A stretch of 64,000 bases of DNA from Nostoc linckia FACHB-104 (GCF_014696615.1 NZ_JACJQJ010000036.1:1-64000), one strand, 5' to 3'. Positions 35,404-47,023 are shown, numbered from the stretch's first letter. The notes: generated by a model not told the origin, from the letters alone. Made by a program: numbers and translations.

Positions 35404-37087
35404 TATTCGGTATCGTCTTAAACTTCTGGGGCGAACCTAAAGAATAATCCTCTAATTTAAAATCAGCAAAAGGCTTCTTCTCTAATCTATTTCTCAAAGC
35501 TTCATCCAGAATTACACCCTCTGATTTCTGCTTCACGCCAATAATAATAATACTTCTTTGATATGCAGTTGAATCTTGATTTGCCTGACAATCACTCCGC
35601 TGAAATTGTCCCAAATTTAATAAGCGATAATTTTTGACAGTACCACTAAATAATTTTTTCGCTAAAAGTTGGATTTGTTTAGAACGTTCTAAAGCCCTAC
35701 TTTGTTCAGTTGCAACATCACCCTCGCAAGAAGCTGTACCTACAGAGATAATCTCAGTAGGATTTTCCATTATCCTCTGTATACCTTCTTGTTCTAAATT
35801 TAACTTTAAAACTTCTAAGCTGATAATATTATCGTTATTTTTAATTTGAAAATTACTGCCTAATAGCCACTTATATTCTACTGATAAAACTGCAATATTA
35901 AATTCGGCTACTCTCCCTTGGCTATCCTTCCCTTCCACATAAGGAAAGTAATCTACCTTCCCTTTTCGTTCCGGTGACTGTCCATAGTTAGGTATAAAAT
36001 TCAATTTTAAATTACCGACAAATAAAGCTATTAGCCCTAACAATCCTAATGAGGCAATTAATGCGGCTATTAATGCTAATAATGGCGGTTTTTGTTTAGT
36101 TAATAAAGTTTTACTTGTAGATGAAAATGGCTGTTCAGTTTGAATATTTTGACCTAAATTTACTGTCGCAGTAGCATTTATTTGTTTTTCAATTTCTTCT
36201 AAACGCTGTAAAATTTCTTGGGCATTGGCGGGACGCTTTTCTATTTCTGGTGCCATCAGCCAATCGATTAAATTTAACAGTAAGGTTGAGATATGATTGG
36301 CACGATTGCGCCAGTGTAAAACATTATGCTGAATATCATACATATCTAAGGGATGGTATCCCGTCAATAAAAATACAAAGGTGCGTCCTAAAGCAAAAAA
36401 ATCTGATTGCGGTACAGCCTCCCCATGCATTTGTTCTGGGGCGCTATAACCAGATGACATAATGGCATTTACTCCAGTTAAAGACTTTGCTAATTCTTTA
36501 GCTGTGCCAAAATCAATTAGAAATAAATCTCCGCCATCTTCCTGAGTCTGGTTATCTGGAGAAGTACGAATCATAATATTACATGGCTTAATATCTCGAT
36601 GCAGATATTGCTTACCGTGTAATACCACTAAAATCTCTAGTAACTGTTTCAACCAAGCTATAGCTTGTGTTTGAGATATGGGGACATTATCATGCTGCTT
36701 GAGCCATTGCTCTAAATTAATGCCATTAATTTTTTCCATTACCAAGCAATGTAACAGCAACTCATCTCTGGTTTTATATTGGAAGTATCCATCAACTTTG
36801 GGTATACCAGGATGATCCAACTGTCCCAAAACAGCTACTTCTTGCTGGAATAATTCTACTACCTTAGGATCGGCAGCAAGATTTGCTTCCAGTACTTTGA
36901 GGATTTTTGGTGTGTCTTTTTCGTATGCTTCATAGACCTTACTAAAGCCAGAGTTATCGCATATCAGCCGCATTACCCGATAGCGTCCCAGCAACTCTAA
37001 CTGGGAACCACAATTCTGGCAAAAGCGATGTTCCTCCTGGTCTAATTGATTAGCTTGAGTACAAGCGGGGTTAATACAAAGGCTCAT
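35396..37087 (-). CDS. Membrane-anchored Ser/Thr protein kinase with zinc ribbon
   Basis: A 563-aa kinase. An N-terminal zinc ribbon (CINPACTQ and CQNCGSQ) precedes the kinase domain (about 33-290). The nucleotide-binding Lys is in KILKVLE, with HRDIKPCN and DFGTAKE; the Gly loop is degenerate (DNSGFSKVYEA). One membrane helix (about 338-358) follows, then an extracytoplasmic region. The latter contains a stretch (EIISVGTASCEGDVATEQSR) resembling an OmpA-like peptidoglycan-binding fold; this is inference. The stop codon lies in the target duplication of a MITE, so the insertion did not alter the protein. Confidence 0.88.
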   Translation of the reverse strand: MSLCINPACTQANQLDQEEHRFCQNCGSQLELLGRYRVMRLICDNSGFSKVYEAYEKDTPKILKVLEANLAADPKVVELFQQEVAVLGQLDHPGIPKVDGYFQYKTRDELLLHCLVMEKINGINLEQWLKQHDNVPISQTQAIAWLKQLLEILVVLHGKQYLHRDIKPCNIMIRTSPDNQTQEDGGDLFLIDFGTAKELAKSLTGVNAIMSSGYSAPEQMHGEAVPQSDFFALGRTFVFLLTGYHPLDMYDIQHNVLHWRNRANHISTLLLNLIDWLMAPEIEKRPANAQEILQRLEEIEKQINATATVNLGQNIQTEQPFSSTSKTLLTKQKPPLLALIAALIASLGLLGLIALFVGNLKLNFIPNYGQSPERKGKVDYFPYVEGKDSQGRVAEFNIAVLSVEYKWLLGSNFQIKNNDNIISLEVLKLNLEQEGIQRIMENPTEIISVGTASCEGDVATEQSRALERSKQIQLLAKKLFSGTVKNYRLLNLGQFQRSDCQANQDSTAYQRSIIIIGVKQKSEGVILDEALRNRLEKKPFADFKLEDYSLGSPQKFKTIPNNL

Positions 37088-37305
37088 GACTGGCTAGTAG
37101 GTAATATGATTAAGGGTGAAGGATGAAGGATAAAGTATGAAAAAGCAAAAAATTGCACTAAATACTATAAGAGATAGCATTTTTTAGTCCAAATTTAGTT
37201 TGTGTTAAAGGGTTTATATTGTCCCTCAACTTCTTTATCTTTTACCTTGAATTTACAAGTCTTGCATTGGCACTTATACATACTATTACCCTCATCTTTC
37301 ATCCT

Positions 37306-38166
37306 TCATTGGTGCTGTTTTAAAAACGCTTCTACAGTCCGGTTAAATTCTTCTGGTTTTGTCAAGAATGGCCAATGATTACCAGGAACTTGGCAGAGGC
37401 TTAAGTTTTTTAGATAGGTTTTGTAGGGTTTAAGTTGCCATTCTTGGCGGTTTACGCCTTTTTGTGGTTGTACAAACAGAGTTGGTAGATAAACTGGTTC
37501 TGTTAACCCAGGTACTCGCATGACATCTTCAAAAATGCCATCGCGGGCAGCTATAGTAAATTTGCTACCCCAACTACCATCAGGTTTTTGTTCAACTCCG
37601 GCTTGAAAAACCTGCTGATGTAAAGTAGTCCAGCCTTGATACTGGCTTAATTGCTGCGCTTGCTTTTCAGCTTCCTCATAACTTACGAAGGGGCCCATGC
37701 TTTTGAGAAAAGGTAACACGCGGTACAACAGCGGAAATGTCAACTTGAAGAAGTTGGGCATTTTCCAAATAAAAATCGGATCTACCAGAATCATGCTGCG
37801 TAAACGTTCTGGATGCTTTCTGGCCCAAATTGCAGCTAGCTTACCTGTCCACGAATGACTAACAATATGGGCACTAGACCATCCTAAATGATCCATGAGT
37901 GCTTCCAAATCCGCGATCGCACTCTCAAAAGAGTAATCTAATACGGATTCTGGCTTGCTGCTTTCGCCATGACCGCGCATATCTGGCGCAACTATATGAT
38001 AATCTGCTGCCAGATAATCCCCTAAGCTAGACCACACAAGGGCATGGTCACCTAAGCCGTGTAACAGTAGTAAGGGGACTTCACCTTGCTGCCACTCTAA
38101 GTAAGACAGTTGCAAGTCTGGCTTGGATAAGGTTTGACGTACAGGCATCATTACATATCTACCCAT
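37306..38166 (-). CDS. Alpha/beta hydrolase
   Basis: A 286-aa alpha/beta-fold hydrolase. It has the oxyanion HG motif LLLHGLGDHALVW, strand VAPDMRGHGESSKP, a nucleophile Ser in VSHSWTGKLA and the catalytic His in GNHWPFLTKPEEF. The substrate is unknown. Start 38166 (MGRYVMMPVR) was chosen over 38226, since the extra residues look unlike a family N-terminus; 38151 is also possible. It stands alone, 218 bp after the kinase gene start on the same strand. Confidence 0.85.
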   Translation of the reverse strand: MGRYVMMPVRQTLSKPDLQLSYLEWQQGEVPLLLLHGLGDHALVWSSLGDYLAADYHIVAPDMRGHGESSKPESVLDYSFESAIADLEALMDHLGWSSAHIVSHSWTGKLAAIWARKHPERLRSMILVDPIFIWKMPNFFKLTFPLLYRVLPFLKSMGPFVSYEEAEKQAQQLSQYQGWTTLHQQVFQAGVEQKPDGSWGSKFTIAARDGIFEDVMRVPGLTEPVYLPTLFVQPQKGVNRQEWQLKPYKTYLKNLSLCQVPGNHWPFLTKPEEFNRTVEAFLKQHQ

Positions 38167-38421
38167 AGATAGAGCTTCGCGCTTATATGTTATCGCGAAA
38201 AGAAAAATGCCTGCACTTTTAGGCAAACAAGCTTCTCTGTTTGCCTTATTTGCGTATAAATAACCATAAGTTTGATATTTTTCAATTAAGTTAAGATTTG
38301 TGTCAATAAATCCTCAATTCTGGCTATATGAATTTATATTTTCAATTTGTGCAGTATCAAATGATCAATTTTTGTTTAATTTAACGAGATAAAATGGCAG
38401 GCAAAAGCGGTTATTTTAGAT

Positions 38422-38616
38422 ATGCGTTACAAAGTCAAGTTAAATAAAACTCATATAGGATATGCTATTTGGTGTCCTGCGTTACCAGGATGTTGGACTT
38501 TGGGAGAAACTGAAGAAGAGGCTTTAGAAAATATCAAACACGCAATCAAAGCCTATTTAGAAACTATGGATGAAGTAAATCAAAATGCAGAATTACGTTA
38601 TGTAGAGGTGCGATGA
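38422..38616 (+). CDS. HicB-like protein, apparently without HicA
   Basis: A 64-aa protein with the HicB-type partial RNase H fold: YKVKLNKTHIGYAIWCPALPGCWTLGETEEEALENI. There is no C-terminal HTH or RHH extension. No HicA toxin gene lies on either side. Only a 9-codon frame overlaps the stop (ATGA at 38613). It could be a solitary HicB-family protein, an antitoxin acting on a distant toxin, or the remains of a broken pair. Confidence 0.75.
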   Translation: MRYKVKLNKTHIGYAIWCPALPGCWTLGETEEEALENIKHAIKAYLETMDEVNQNAELRYVEVR

Positions 38617-38707
38617 TTGCTAATTGCTGCATAGCTGCTTGACTAAAATTGTCTGCTTCTTGAATATTGACCTTAACTCTTGACTCTTCACTCTTGAGTT
38701 TTATTAC

Positions 38708-39559
38708 TTAAATCGGCGTAATCCAATAAGTAATTCCCCTCACTACTTGTTTCTTAAATCCAAACACAGGTAATTCAGCTTCAGTTAAACCTAAATAAGT
38801 CCAATGGGGAATATCGTTTTCTACTGTTTGAAACCAGCCATTTTGATTTAAAGCTTGTCTTTGCTTAGGATTAGAAACACGTAAATCTATAGCTAATCCC
38901 CACAGATGTTGTGACGATCCTGGCGGTGCAACTACTCCCAAAATAGCAGTTTCTTTACCTTGGCGAACCTTATCTAAAGTTCTACTGTTAGCATATTTGT
39001 TCCAAAATCTTAAATTGGTGGTAAAGGTGCGAGTACAATCACCACCACCATAGCCTGATTTTAAAGGAATATTTTGTAAGGCTCTTGCTTGATTAAAAGC
39101 TAATCCTGCTGATTGTTGTAAATAGCAATCTTTCGTACCATTAACTTTCACCATTTCTAGAGTAGATTGAAATTCTTTGGTTTCTTGCTCATTAGCAAAC
39201 AGAACCTTTGGCGGTAATTTGGTTTCTACTTTTTGATTAATAAATGGTGCGCCATATTTACGCAGCAATATATATTCAAAAGTTCCAGGTTGGGGAATTG
39301 TCGGTAATTTAATAGCTATTGTAGTTAAAAAACGCTGTTGCTCATTGAGTTGGGGGTCAGGAGTAAAAGGCGTAATGGGATTTTCTGAGGTTGTGGGATC
39401 TGGTGTAATACATGGTGTGGAAATACTATTTAAGCAACTGTTGAACTGTGCGGTATTAATCACTGTTTGGTGATGCACAATTCCATTACTCGCGGCTAAA
39501 ATAAAAGTCAAAGAAAAAATAATTATGTATAAGGCTAATCTTTGTAATATTGGTTGCAT
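38708..39559 (-). CDS. M15-family peptidase (D-Ala-D-Ala carboxypeptidase-like), secreted
   Basis: A 283-aa exported protein. An N-terminal signal anchor (about 6-25) and a Pro/Thr-rich linker precede the catalytic domain. Zinc ligands of the VanY/M15 type are visible in SSQHLWGLAIDLRV (His and Asp) and PHWTYLG (His). It likely trims peptidoglycan stem peptides in the periplasm. Two Cys pairs (NSCLNSISTPC; DCYL with DCTR) suggest disulfides. It is monocistronic. Confidence 0.8.
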   Translation of the reverse strand: MQPILQRLALYIIIFSLTFILAASNGIVHHQTVINTAQFNSCLNSISTPCITPDPTTSENPITPFTPDPQLNEQQRFLTTIAIKLPTIPQPGTFEYILLRKYGAPFINQKVETKLPPKVLFANEQETKEFQSTLEMVKVNGTKDCYLQQSAGLAFNQARALQNIPLKSGYGGGDCTRTFTTNLRFWNKYANSRTLDKVRQGKETAILGVVAPPGSSQHLWGLAIDLRVSNPKQRQALNQNGWFQTVENDIPHWTYLGLTEAELPVFGFKKQVVRGITYWITPI

Positions 39560-39932
39560 ATTTTAGTCTTAGTTAAGTATAAAAAGTAAACATAAAATTC
39601 TACTTATTATATATAATTAAGCTTTTTATTCAAAAAAAAGCAATAAATAGCTCATTAAATAAGATTGGGAATAATTCAAGAATAAGTTGCTATATATTCA
39701 TAAAATATAAGAAAAAATTGACATTTTCTTTCTGCGTCTCTCCATCTGGGTGTGATATTTATAAAAATCTCCATTCACAATAATAAATCAGCATTAGTTA
39801 AGTAGTTAGTATAATTCCAAAATAGATTTTTGACGGCTGAATTGTTTAACTGTTGGCAATTCCTAGCACATCCATGAAATTACGGTATCAGTTAAAATTG
39901 AACATAACTCTCAGTTTGTTGACCTTGTAAGT
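39560..39932. other. Intergenic, AT-rich
   Basis: 373 bp between divergent genes, presumably carrying both promoters. I see no repeat or hairpin of note. Confidence 0.4.
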
Positions 39933-41876
39933 ATGACCATGCACAATTCCATTGAATTTCAAGACGCTTTTGATGTTATTGTCGTCGGTGCAGGTCACGC
40001 CGGTTGTGAAGCAGCCCTTGCTACTGCCCGTCTCGGTTGTCGCACTCTGCTGTTGACGCTGAATTTAGATAAAATTGCTTGGCAACCATGCAACCCCGCA
40101 GTAGGCGGCCCGGCTAAATCTCAATTAACCCATGAAGTTGATGCTTTGGGTGGGGAAATTGGGAAAATGGCAGATCGGACTTATTTGCAAAAACGGATTC
40201 TCAACTCTTCACGAGGCCCGGCTGTATGGGCTTTACGCGCCCAAACGGATAAGCGAGAATACGCAGCCGTAATGAAAGCAATTGTCGAGAATCAAGAGAA
40301 CTTAATCATCCGCGAAGGGATGGCTACAGACTTAGTGTTAGGCGCTAATGATGAAGTAATTGGCGTTGAAACTTACTTTGGTGTAGTGTTCCAATGTAAA
40401 GCTGTGATATTGACTACTGGTACTTTCTTAGGTGGTCGGATTTGGGTTGGTAACAAATCGATGGCGGCGGGACGTGCTGGGGAATTTGCGGCTGAGGGCT
40501 TAACACAAACTTTAAATAGGCTGGGATTTGAAACTGGCAGGCTCAAGACTGGTACGCCAGCAAGGGTAGACAAGCGATCGGTAGACTACAGTAAAATGAC
40601 TCTCCAGCCTGGAGATGAAGAGGTGCGCTGGTTTAGCTTTGACCCAGAAGTTTGGGTAGAAAGGGAACAAATGCCTTGTTATATTACCCGCACCACACCA
40701 GAAACTCATCGCTTAATTCAAGAGAATTTGCACCTATCGCCTGTTTATGGTGGTTGGGTAGAAGCCAAGGGCCCCCGCTATTGTCCCAGTATTGAAGATA
40801 AAATAGTGCGCTTTGCTGATAAGGAAAGCCATCAAATATTTATTGAACCTGAAGGTAGAGACATTCCCGAACTATATATTCAGGGGTTTTCTACAGGGTT
40901 ACCAGAAAATCTGCAAATCCAAATGCTGCGGAGTCTCCCCGGTTTAGAAAAATGTGTGATGCTGCGTCCGGCTTATGCGGTGGAATACGACTATTTACCT
41001 GCAACGCAGTGTTATCCCACATTAATGACGAAGAAAATTGAGGGGCTGTTTTGTGCTGGACAGATTAACGGTACTACAGGTTATGAAGAAGCCGCAGCCC
41101 AAGGCTTTGTTGCAGGTGTGAACGCAGCCAGATTTGCACGCGATCGCGAAATGATTATCTTCCCCCGTGAGCAAAGTTACATAGGTACTTTAGTAGATGA
41201 CCTGTGTACCAAAGATTTGCGTGAGCCTTACCGTATGCTTACTAGTCGCTCAGAGTACCGTTTAATACTACGCTCTGATAACGCCGACCAGCGATTAACA
41301 CCCTTGGGTAGAGAAATTGGCTTAATAGATGATCGCCGTTGGGATATGTTTACCCGCAAACAAGCCCAAATCATTGCCGAAAAAGAACGGTTACACGCCA
41401 CCCGCGTCAAAGAACATGATGAAATTGGCAAAGCGATCGCAGCTGATACCCAACAAGCAATTAAAGGCTCAATCACTCTTGCTGACTTACTCCGTCGTCC
41501 AGGATTTCATTACACCAAGCTGGAACAGTATGGACTAGGTAACACCGAACTCAACCAATTTGAGAAAGAAGGCGCAGAAATTGACATTAAATATGCTGGC
41601 TACCTGGCGCGACAACAAAATCAGATTGACCAAATTGCCCGTCAAGCGCACCGCCAACTGCCTGCTGATTTAGATTATTCAACAATTGATACACTTTCTA
41701 AAGAAGCGCGAGAAAAGTTAAGTAAAGTAAAACCGCTTACTATCGGTCAAGCCGCACGGATTGGAGGGGTGAACCCAGCAGATATTAATGCTTTATTAAT
41801 ATATCTAGAATTACGCAAAACAAAGAGCCAGTCAGAGTTTCCAGCATTGGCTTCAAAAAAACTTCATGAAGCTTGA
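39933..41876 (+). CDS. mnmG: tRNA uridine-5-carboxymethylaminomethyl synthesis enzyme MnmG (GidA)
   Basis: A 647-aa FAD enzyme that, with MnmE, modifies U34 of several tRNAs. The FAD-binding start [17 protein letters not shown], the KLKTGTP-type segment [12 protein letters not shown], the GidA signature [15 protein letters not shown] and [20 protein letters not shown] are all present, as is the C-terminal MnmE-interaction region. Length is near the usual 630. The start could be ATG 39933 or 39939. It is monocistronic here; mnmE is not adjacent. Confidence 0.97.
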   Translation: MTMHNSIEFQDAFDVIVVGAGHAGCEAALATARLGCRTLLLTLNLDKIAWQPCNPAVGGPAKSQLTHEVDALGGEIGKMADRTYLQKRILNSSRGPAVWALRAQTDKREYAAVMKAIVENQENLIIREGMATDLVLGANDEVIGVETYFGVVFQCKAVILTTGTFLGGRIWVGNKSMAAGRAGEFAAEGLTQTLNRLGFETGRLKTGTPARVDKRSVDYSKMTLQPGDEEVRWFSFDPEVWVEREQMPCYITRTTPETHRLIQENLHLSPVYGGWVEAKGPRYCPSIEDKIVRFADKESHQIFIEPEGRDIPELYIQGFSTGLPENLQIQMLRSLPGLEKCVMLRPAYAVEYDYLPATQCYPTLMTKKIEGLFCAGQINGTTGYEEAAAQGFVAGVNAARFARDREMIIFPREQSYIGTLVDDLCTKDLREPYRMLTSRSEYRLILRSDNADQRLTPLGREIGLIDDRRWDMFTRKQAQIIAEKERLHATRVKEHDEIGKAIAADTQQAIKGSITLADLLRRPGFHYTKLEQYGLGNTELNQFEKEGAEIDIKYAGYLARQQNQIDQIARQAHRQLPADLDYSTIDTLSKEAREKLSKVKPLTIGQAARIGGVNPADINALLIYLELRKTKSQSEFPALASKKLHEA

Positions 41877-42010
41877 GTATAGTAGTAGGGAAGAGATTGG
41901 TATGATAGATGACATGAATTAAGAACTGGCATCATCAGCAGTCTCTAGATTGTCAGTTGAATTTAATACCAGCAAGCAATCAGCCTGTCTATGATTAGGC
42001 AGGAGGTTGG

Positions 42011-42067
42011 ATGTTTAACCAAAAATCTCTATCCCCAGGCAGTCAGGGCGGTTTGTACCCGTCCTAG
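42011..42067 (+). CDS. Putative 18-aa upstream ORF
   Basis: A short frame (begins MFNQKSLSPGS, ends LYPS) with an ideal AGGAGG site 4 bp before its ATG. It stops 20 bp before the larger gene at 42088, in another frame. It could be a leader peptide or reflect chance. Confidence 0.3.
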   Translation: MFNQKSLSPGSQGGLYPS

Positions 42068-42087
42068 CAGCTACCATCACAAAGCCT

Positions 42088-43377
42088 ATGTTAAAAGAAG
42101 CCAGCACCCGTTTCATTATTCCGGAAGCGTCAGATGAGTTAATCTCCAACGAACCTTGGACGATTGAAGTTTATGCTGATGGCTTGATGGATGAACTATT
42201 TGCCGATATCGACAATGTTCTGGATTATAGCGGCAGTTTTCCTACCCAAACTGTGAATGTACAATACGTTCCTGTACAGACAGTAAGAATGCCAGAGATT
42301 GTCTTACCAGATGACCTACACCAAACTATGCAGGGAGTGTCTCAACTTAGAGACAATCCAGTGCGAAAGACTGTAGTTGAAAATTCTCCCAGAAAAGCAG
42401 TTACCCGCAAAATTAAAAAAGGTAGACGACCTTTAGCCACCTTACTAATTGTCGGCACAACAATTGTTGGCGTAGCGATCGCTGGCATTCTCTATCTGCT
42501 AGACTCAAAAGTCTTTACTTTCCCAACTATCCCACATCTCGCTACCAATCTTCAGATTGCGCCCCGTGTTGTACCCCAGAAAGTAGATGTACAAGCTGAG
42601 TTAGTTGACTATATGCTAGGTGCATTGTCAGTCATTGATCAGCAAGAGAACAGAAATAATCAAAGCTACGCCACCCCAGGAATTGCTAATCCCAAACCAG
42701 CAGCCGTAGCAGTAGCTAACGATGCCAGAAATGTGGTCTTACCACAACCTCTGACGGCAAATAATACGCCACCAGTACCAGTCCGTTCGACAAACGTTGT
42801 TGAGCGCATATATATCCCCGTTTATCAAGCGCCTTCCCCAATGCGCTATACACCACCACTGTTGCCAGGTGTTCCTAAACCCATATCATCAGTAGGTAGT
42901 GCATCCCGGCTCAATCCGGTGAAAAACGCCTTGAATTCGCCCCGCAAACCAGCCAAGCCGGTGAGCGTTAATATGTATGCTGCTGCTGTGCGTCCAGATC
43001 TGAAACCTGTAGGTGTGCGAACTGCGCCACTTGTCGTCAAGCAATCATCTAATTTGCTACCAACATTACCAGTTGCTTCATTCCGCGTTGCACCACCACA
43101 ATTGCCAACAGCTACAGCACCCGTATCTGCTGCATCCCAGCACCAAGTTGTAGCAACAGTTCCAGAAGTTTATGCTCCTACTCACACCTTAGAAGGAATA
43201 CTAGAGTTAGGTAGCAAATCTGCGGCTTTGTTTAAAATTGACGGTGTCAGTCACCGCGTGGTTGTTGGTGAAAGCATCGGCTCTAGTGGTTGGACACTAG
43301 TAGATGTGAATAATGGTGAAGCGATCGTGCGGCGTAATGGCGAAGTGCGTTCGATTTATACAGGACAAAGGTTGTAA
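42088..43377 (+). CDS. Single-pass membrane protein with Pro-rich linker and PilP/GspC-like C-terminus
   Basis: A 429-aa protein. A cytoplasmic acidic N-terminus (about 1-110) is followed by a basic patch and one membrane helix (about 117-140). A long Pro/Ala/Val-rich periplasmic linker follows, then a compact C-terminal domain (about 365-429: THTLEGILELGSKSAALFKI, VGESIGSSGWTLVDV). The latter resembles the HR/PilP fold of secretion and pilus assembly proteins. That resemblance is by eye. I do not recognise a named gene. An 18-codon ORF with a strong ribosome site lies just upstream. Confidence 0.6.
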   Translation: MLKEASTRFIIPEASDELISNEPWTIEVYADGLMDELFADIDNVLDYSGSFPTQTVNVQYVPVQTVRMPEIVLPDDLHQTMQGVSQLRDNPVRKTVVENSPRKAVTRKIKKGRRPLATLLIVGTTIVGVAIAGILYLLDSKVFTFPTIPHLATNLQIAPRVVPQKVDVQAELVDYMLGALSVIDQQENRNNQSYATPGIANPKPAAVAVANDARNVVLPQPLTANNTPPVPVRSTNVVERIYIPVYQAPSPMRYTPPLLPGVPKPISSVGSASRLNPVKNALNSPRKPAKPVSVNMYAAAVRPDLKPVGVRTAPLVVKQSSNLLPTLPVASFRVAPPQLPTATAPVSAASQHQVVATVPEVYAPTHTLEGILELGSKSAALFKIDGVSHRVVVGESIGSSGWTLVDVNNGEAIVRRNGEVRSIYTGQRL

Positions 43378-44094
43378 AACCTGTAAAACATTTATTTTTA
43401 CCCTCAAATATGAGGTTAATAATTAACAAAATCTAGGGCTGGAAAATTGACCGAAACATATGACTTACCATAGGTAGGGCTAATGCCTTACCTACTTAAT
43501 ATTGGGCGTGTGCCACCGAACCACAAAGTAAAGAGCGACATTTGTGGTACTTATGCGTTAGCCAATAATTTGGTTACTTATATTCACCCATTTATTTTTG
43601 CCAGAATATATAGACTTTGACTTATTTGACTAATAATACAGTAAATACCCTGATTTAGATAGTAGGGGTCTAACACCTCATTAACCTCTACTAGTTAAGG
43701 AAAATCAGTATTACTCTCTAGGGTGGAGAGTGAAAAATTTGCTGTAAGGACGCTACCAAATTATTCTGCGTAAATCTGCGGTTAAAAGAATGCACCAAAG
43801 AATTGGGTGATTCAACTTTAGAAGCGAGGATGATTCAGGTTCTTCTCTCTGTGCTCTCCTAATACCAATTCTCCAAAATAAAGCTACTAATAAACAAATA
43901 CAGCCTATATTCCGCAGGTCTATCAGGTTAATAGATAATATTTTCTGCAAGGAGCGCCGAGAAACTGGAGAATCCAACGTCGTTCATCGGGAATTATCCC
44001 CTAAGCTCAATGCTTACTTAAATTCAATTGGCAATGGTAATGACTAAACTTCCAATTACCCATTACCAATTACCAATTACCCATGACCAATTAA
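43378..44094. other. Intergenic region with one palindrome
   Basis: 717 bp without a convincing gene. An inverted repeat TAGGTAGGGC / GCCTTACCTA (4-nt loop) lies at 43471-43494. GCCAATTACC-type STRR units lie near 44048-44095, just after the map stop. Confidence 0.5.
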
Positions 44095-44856
44095 CTAAAG
44101 TGCCGTGAGAATTTCCACGCCATCTTCAGTGACAGCAATGGTATGTTCAAACTGTGCTGAAAGTTTGCGATCGCGAGTGACAGCAGTCCACTTATCACTG
44201 AGAACTTCTACTTCCCAAGTACCTTCGTTAATCATTGGCTCAATAGTAAATACCATCCCTGGTCTGAGACGCTTACCTTTGCCGCGTGTACCATAGTGAG
44301 GAATATCTGGCGCAGTGTGAAACACATTACTAACACCGTGTCCCACAAAATCGCGCACCACAGAAAAGCCCTGGGCTTCTGCATACTCTTGAATGGCTGC
44401 ACCAATGTCCCCAATGCGCGCAGTTGGTTTCACTTCCGCAATTCCTCGCCGCAGACATTCTTCTGTTACCTCTACCAACTTTTTCGCTTTTGGTGAAGGA
44501 TTACCTACCAAGAATGTTTTCGATGTATCGCCGTGGTAGCCATCAACAATTGGTGTGACATCAATATTGATAATGTCACCATCCCGCAGAATTTGTTTAG
44601 CATTAGGAATACCGTGACAAATCACCTCATTGACGCTGGTACAAATCGATTTCGGAAAGCCTTTGTAACCCAGAGGTGCGCTTTTGGCTCCATGTGCTTG
44701 CGTCCAACGTTCGGCTTCATCATTAAGTTCTTGAGTACTTACCCCTGGCTTCACCATTGGTTCTAAATGCTGTAAAAGTTGGGCTGCTAAACGCCCCGCC
44801 TTCCGCATCTTTTCGATTTCACGTTGGGACAAAATAACAATTGTTTCGGTTCTCAT
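44095..44856 (-). CDS. map: Methionine aminopeptidase, type I
   Basis: A 253-aa two-metal enzyme that removes N-terminal Met from nascent proteins. Metal ligands are visible in NIDVTPIVDGYHGDTSKTF (two Asp), FVGHGVSNVFH (His), FTIEPMINEG (Glu) and FEHTIAVTEDG (Glu). The type Ia length has no N-terminal zinc fingers. It lies 18 bp downstream of the bvdR gene on the same strand, so they may share a transcript. Confidence 0.95.
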   Translation of the reverse strand: MRTETIVILSQREIEKMRKAGRLAAQLLQHLEPMVKPGVSTQELNDEAERWTQAHGAKSAPLGYKGFPKSICTSVNEVICHGIPNAKQILRDGDIINIDVTPIVDGYHGDTSKTFLVGNPSPKAKKLVEVTEECLRRGIAEVKPTARIGDIGAAIQEYAEAQGFSVVRDFVGHGVSNVFHTAPDIPHYGTRGKGKRLRPGMVFTIEPMINEGTWEVEVLSDKWTAVTRDRKLSAQFEHTIAVTEDGVEILTAL

Positions 44857-44874
44857 AGACTTTGAATTAATGTC

Positions 44875-45879
44875 TTAAATATCTTTCATAAATATAGTTA
44901 AGCCTGTTTCTGCTGCTCGTCTGGCAGCTTCAGCAACTTTCAAGGTGTATAAGCTCTGTTCTGGAGTGACATATAAAGGCGTGCCATCAAAAATATGATC
45001 TAAAACCATAGTAGTGTCTTTCGCAAATAAACCCCGACGGGTACCAACTTCTATGGGTGTTGTTTCCCCGGCTTGCACAAACAATCCTTTCTCACCCTCA
45101 AAAATTAACCCACCTTGTTCCCCATGAACTTCAAACTTGCGTTCTTGTTGCCACAGAGTTTCGCCTTTGCCATAAACTACTTGCGCTAATAATCCACTAG
45201 TAAAGCACAGTTGTGCAATGCAAAAACAGGTTTGAAAATACTCAGGTTCTAATTGCCAAAAGCGTTGATGACAGTTAACGGTGAAGACTTCACCAAATAG
45301 GTCTGTGAGGCGATGTAATCTAGAAAGCGCACCCATGAACGGAAAACCGAAGAACTCATGGTTATAAGTCCACTTGCGTGGTGCTGGATGCAAGGGAGTA
45401 ACCGTGCTGTAGCGAACATAAAAGATATGCCCCACTTTCTCTATGTGTTGCCTTAAAGCTTGATGCAGTCCGCCTAAAATTTCAATGTGTTCAACGTGCA
45501 GTACTTTGTTTTTAGCTTTGGCTAAAGCGATGATTTCCTGGGCTTCTACGACATCCAAAGCTAAGGGGTATTCTATAATCACGTGTTTGCCATGAGTGAG
45601 GGCAGCACGAGCGATCGCCCCATGATCTCGGTTAATGGTGGAAATAATCACCAAATCGATATCGTCTCGTTCTAGTAGCTGTTGCCAAGAACTCACAGCT
45701 TCAGCCTGGTATTGTTGCGCGAAGGCTTCCGTATTTGCTAATTCATTGCCCGCGATCGCCACTAAATGCGATCGCTCATCATGCAACAGAGCCTCACTAC
45801 GAAATTTTGCCGCATACCCTGTACCAACCAGCCCTACCCGCACTTTTGCTGTTTTTAAAGATGCCTCGGAATTGTACAT
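44875..45879 (-). CDS. bvdR: Biliverdin reductase (Gfo/Idh/MocA fold)
   Basis: A 334-aa NAD(P)H-dependent oxidoreductase. The Rossmann motif is VRVGLVGTGYAAKFRSEAL. The segments IEYPLAL, VLHVEHIEILGGLHQALRQ and APRKWTYNHEFFGFP match my memory of Synechocystis BvdR (Slr1784) closely. It reduces biliverdin to bilirubin, which in cyanobacteria affects phycobilisome assembly. It is followed by map after 18 bp. Biliverdin is also the expected chromophore of CphB in this window, though the genes are 15 kb apart. Confidence 0.85.
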   Translation of the reverse strand: MYNSEASLKTAKVRVGLVGTGYAAKFRSEALLHDERSHLVAIAGNELANTEAFAQQYQAEAVSSWQQLLERDDIDLVIISTINRDHGAIARAALTHGKHVIIEYPLALDVVEAQEIIALAKAKNKVLHVEHIEILGGLHQALRQHIEKVGHIFYVRYSTVTPLHPAPRKWTYNHEFFGFPFMGALSRLHRLTDLFGEVFTVNCHQRFWQLEPEYFQTCFCIAQLCFTSGLLAQVVYGKGETLWQQERKFEVHGEQGGLIFEGEKGLFVQAGETTPIEVGTRRGLFAKDTTMVLDHIFDGTPLYVTPEQSLYTLKVAEAARRAAETGLTIFMKDI

Positions 45880-46908
<1,029 letters not shown>

Positions 46909-47023
46909 GAATTAGCCGCCTGAATCACAAATCTGTTCAAAGATTGGTTTAATACCCACATTCATCTAGTGCTGCAATCAAACGAGCAGCCTCTAGATGA
47001 ATACTGGGCGGTAAAAGTTGCAG

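Noticed and set aside
43753-43977. 74-codon minus-strand frame after the 42088 gene
   Set aside because: No ribosome site or family motif; contains an odd low-complexity composition.
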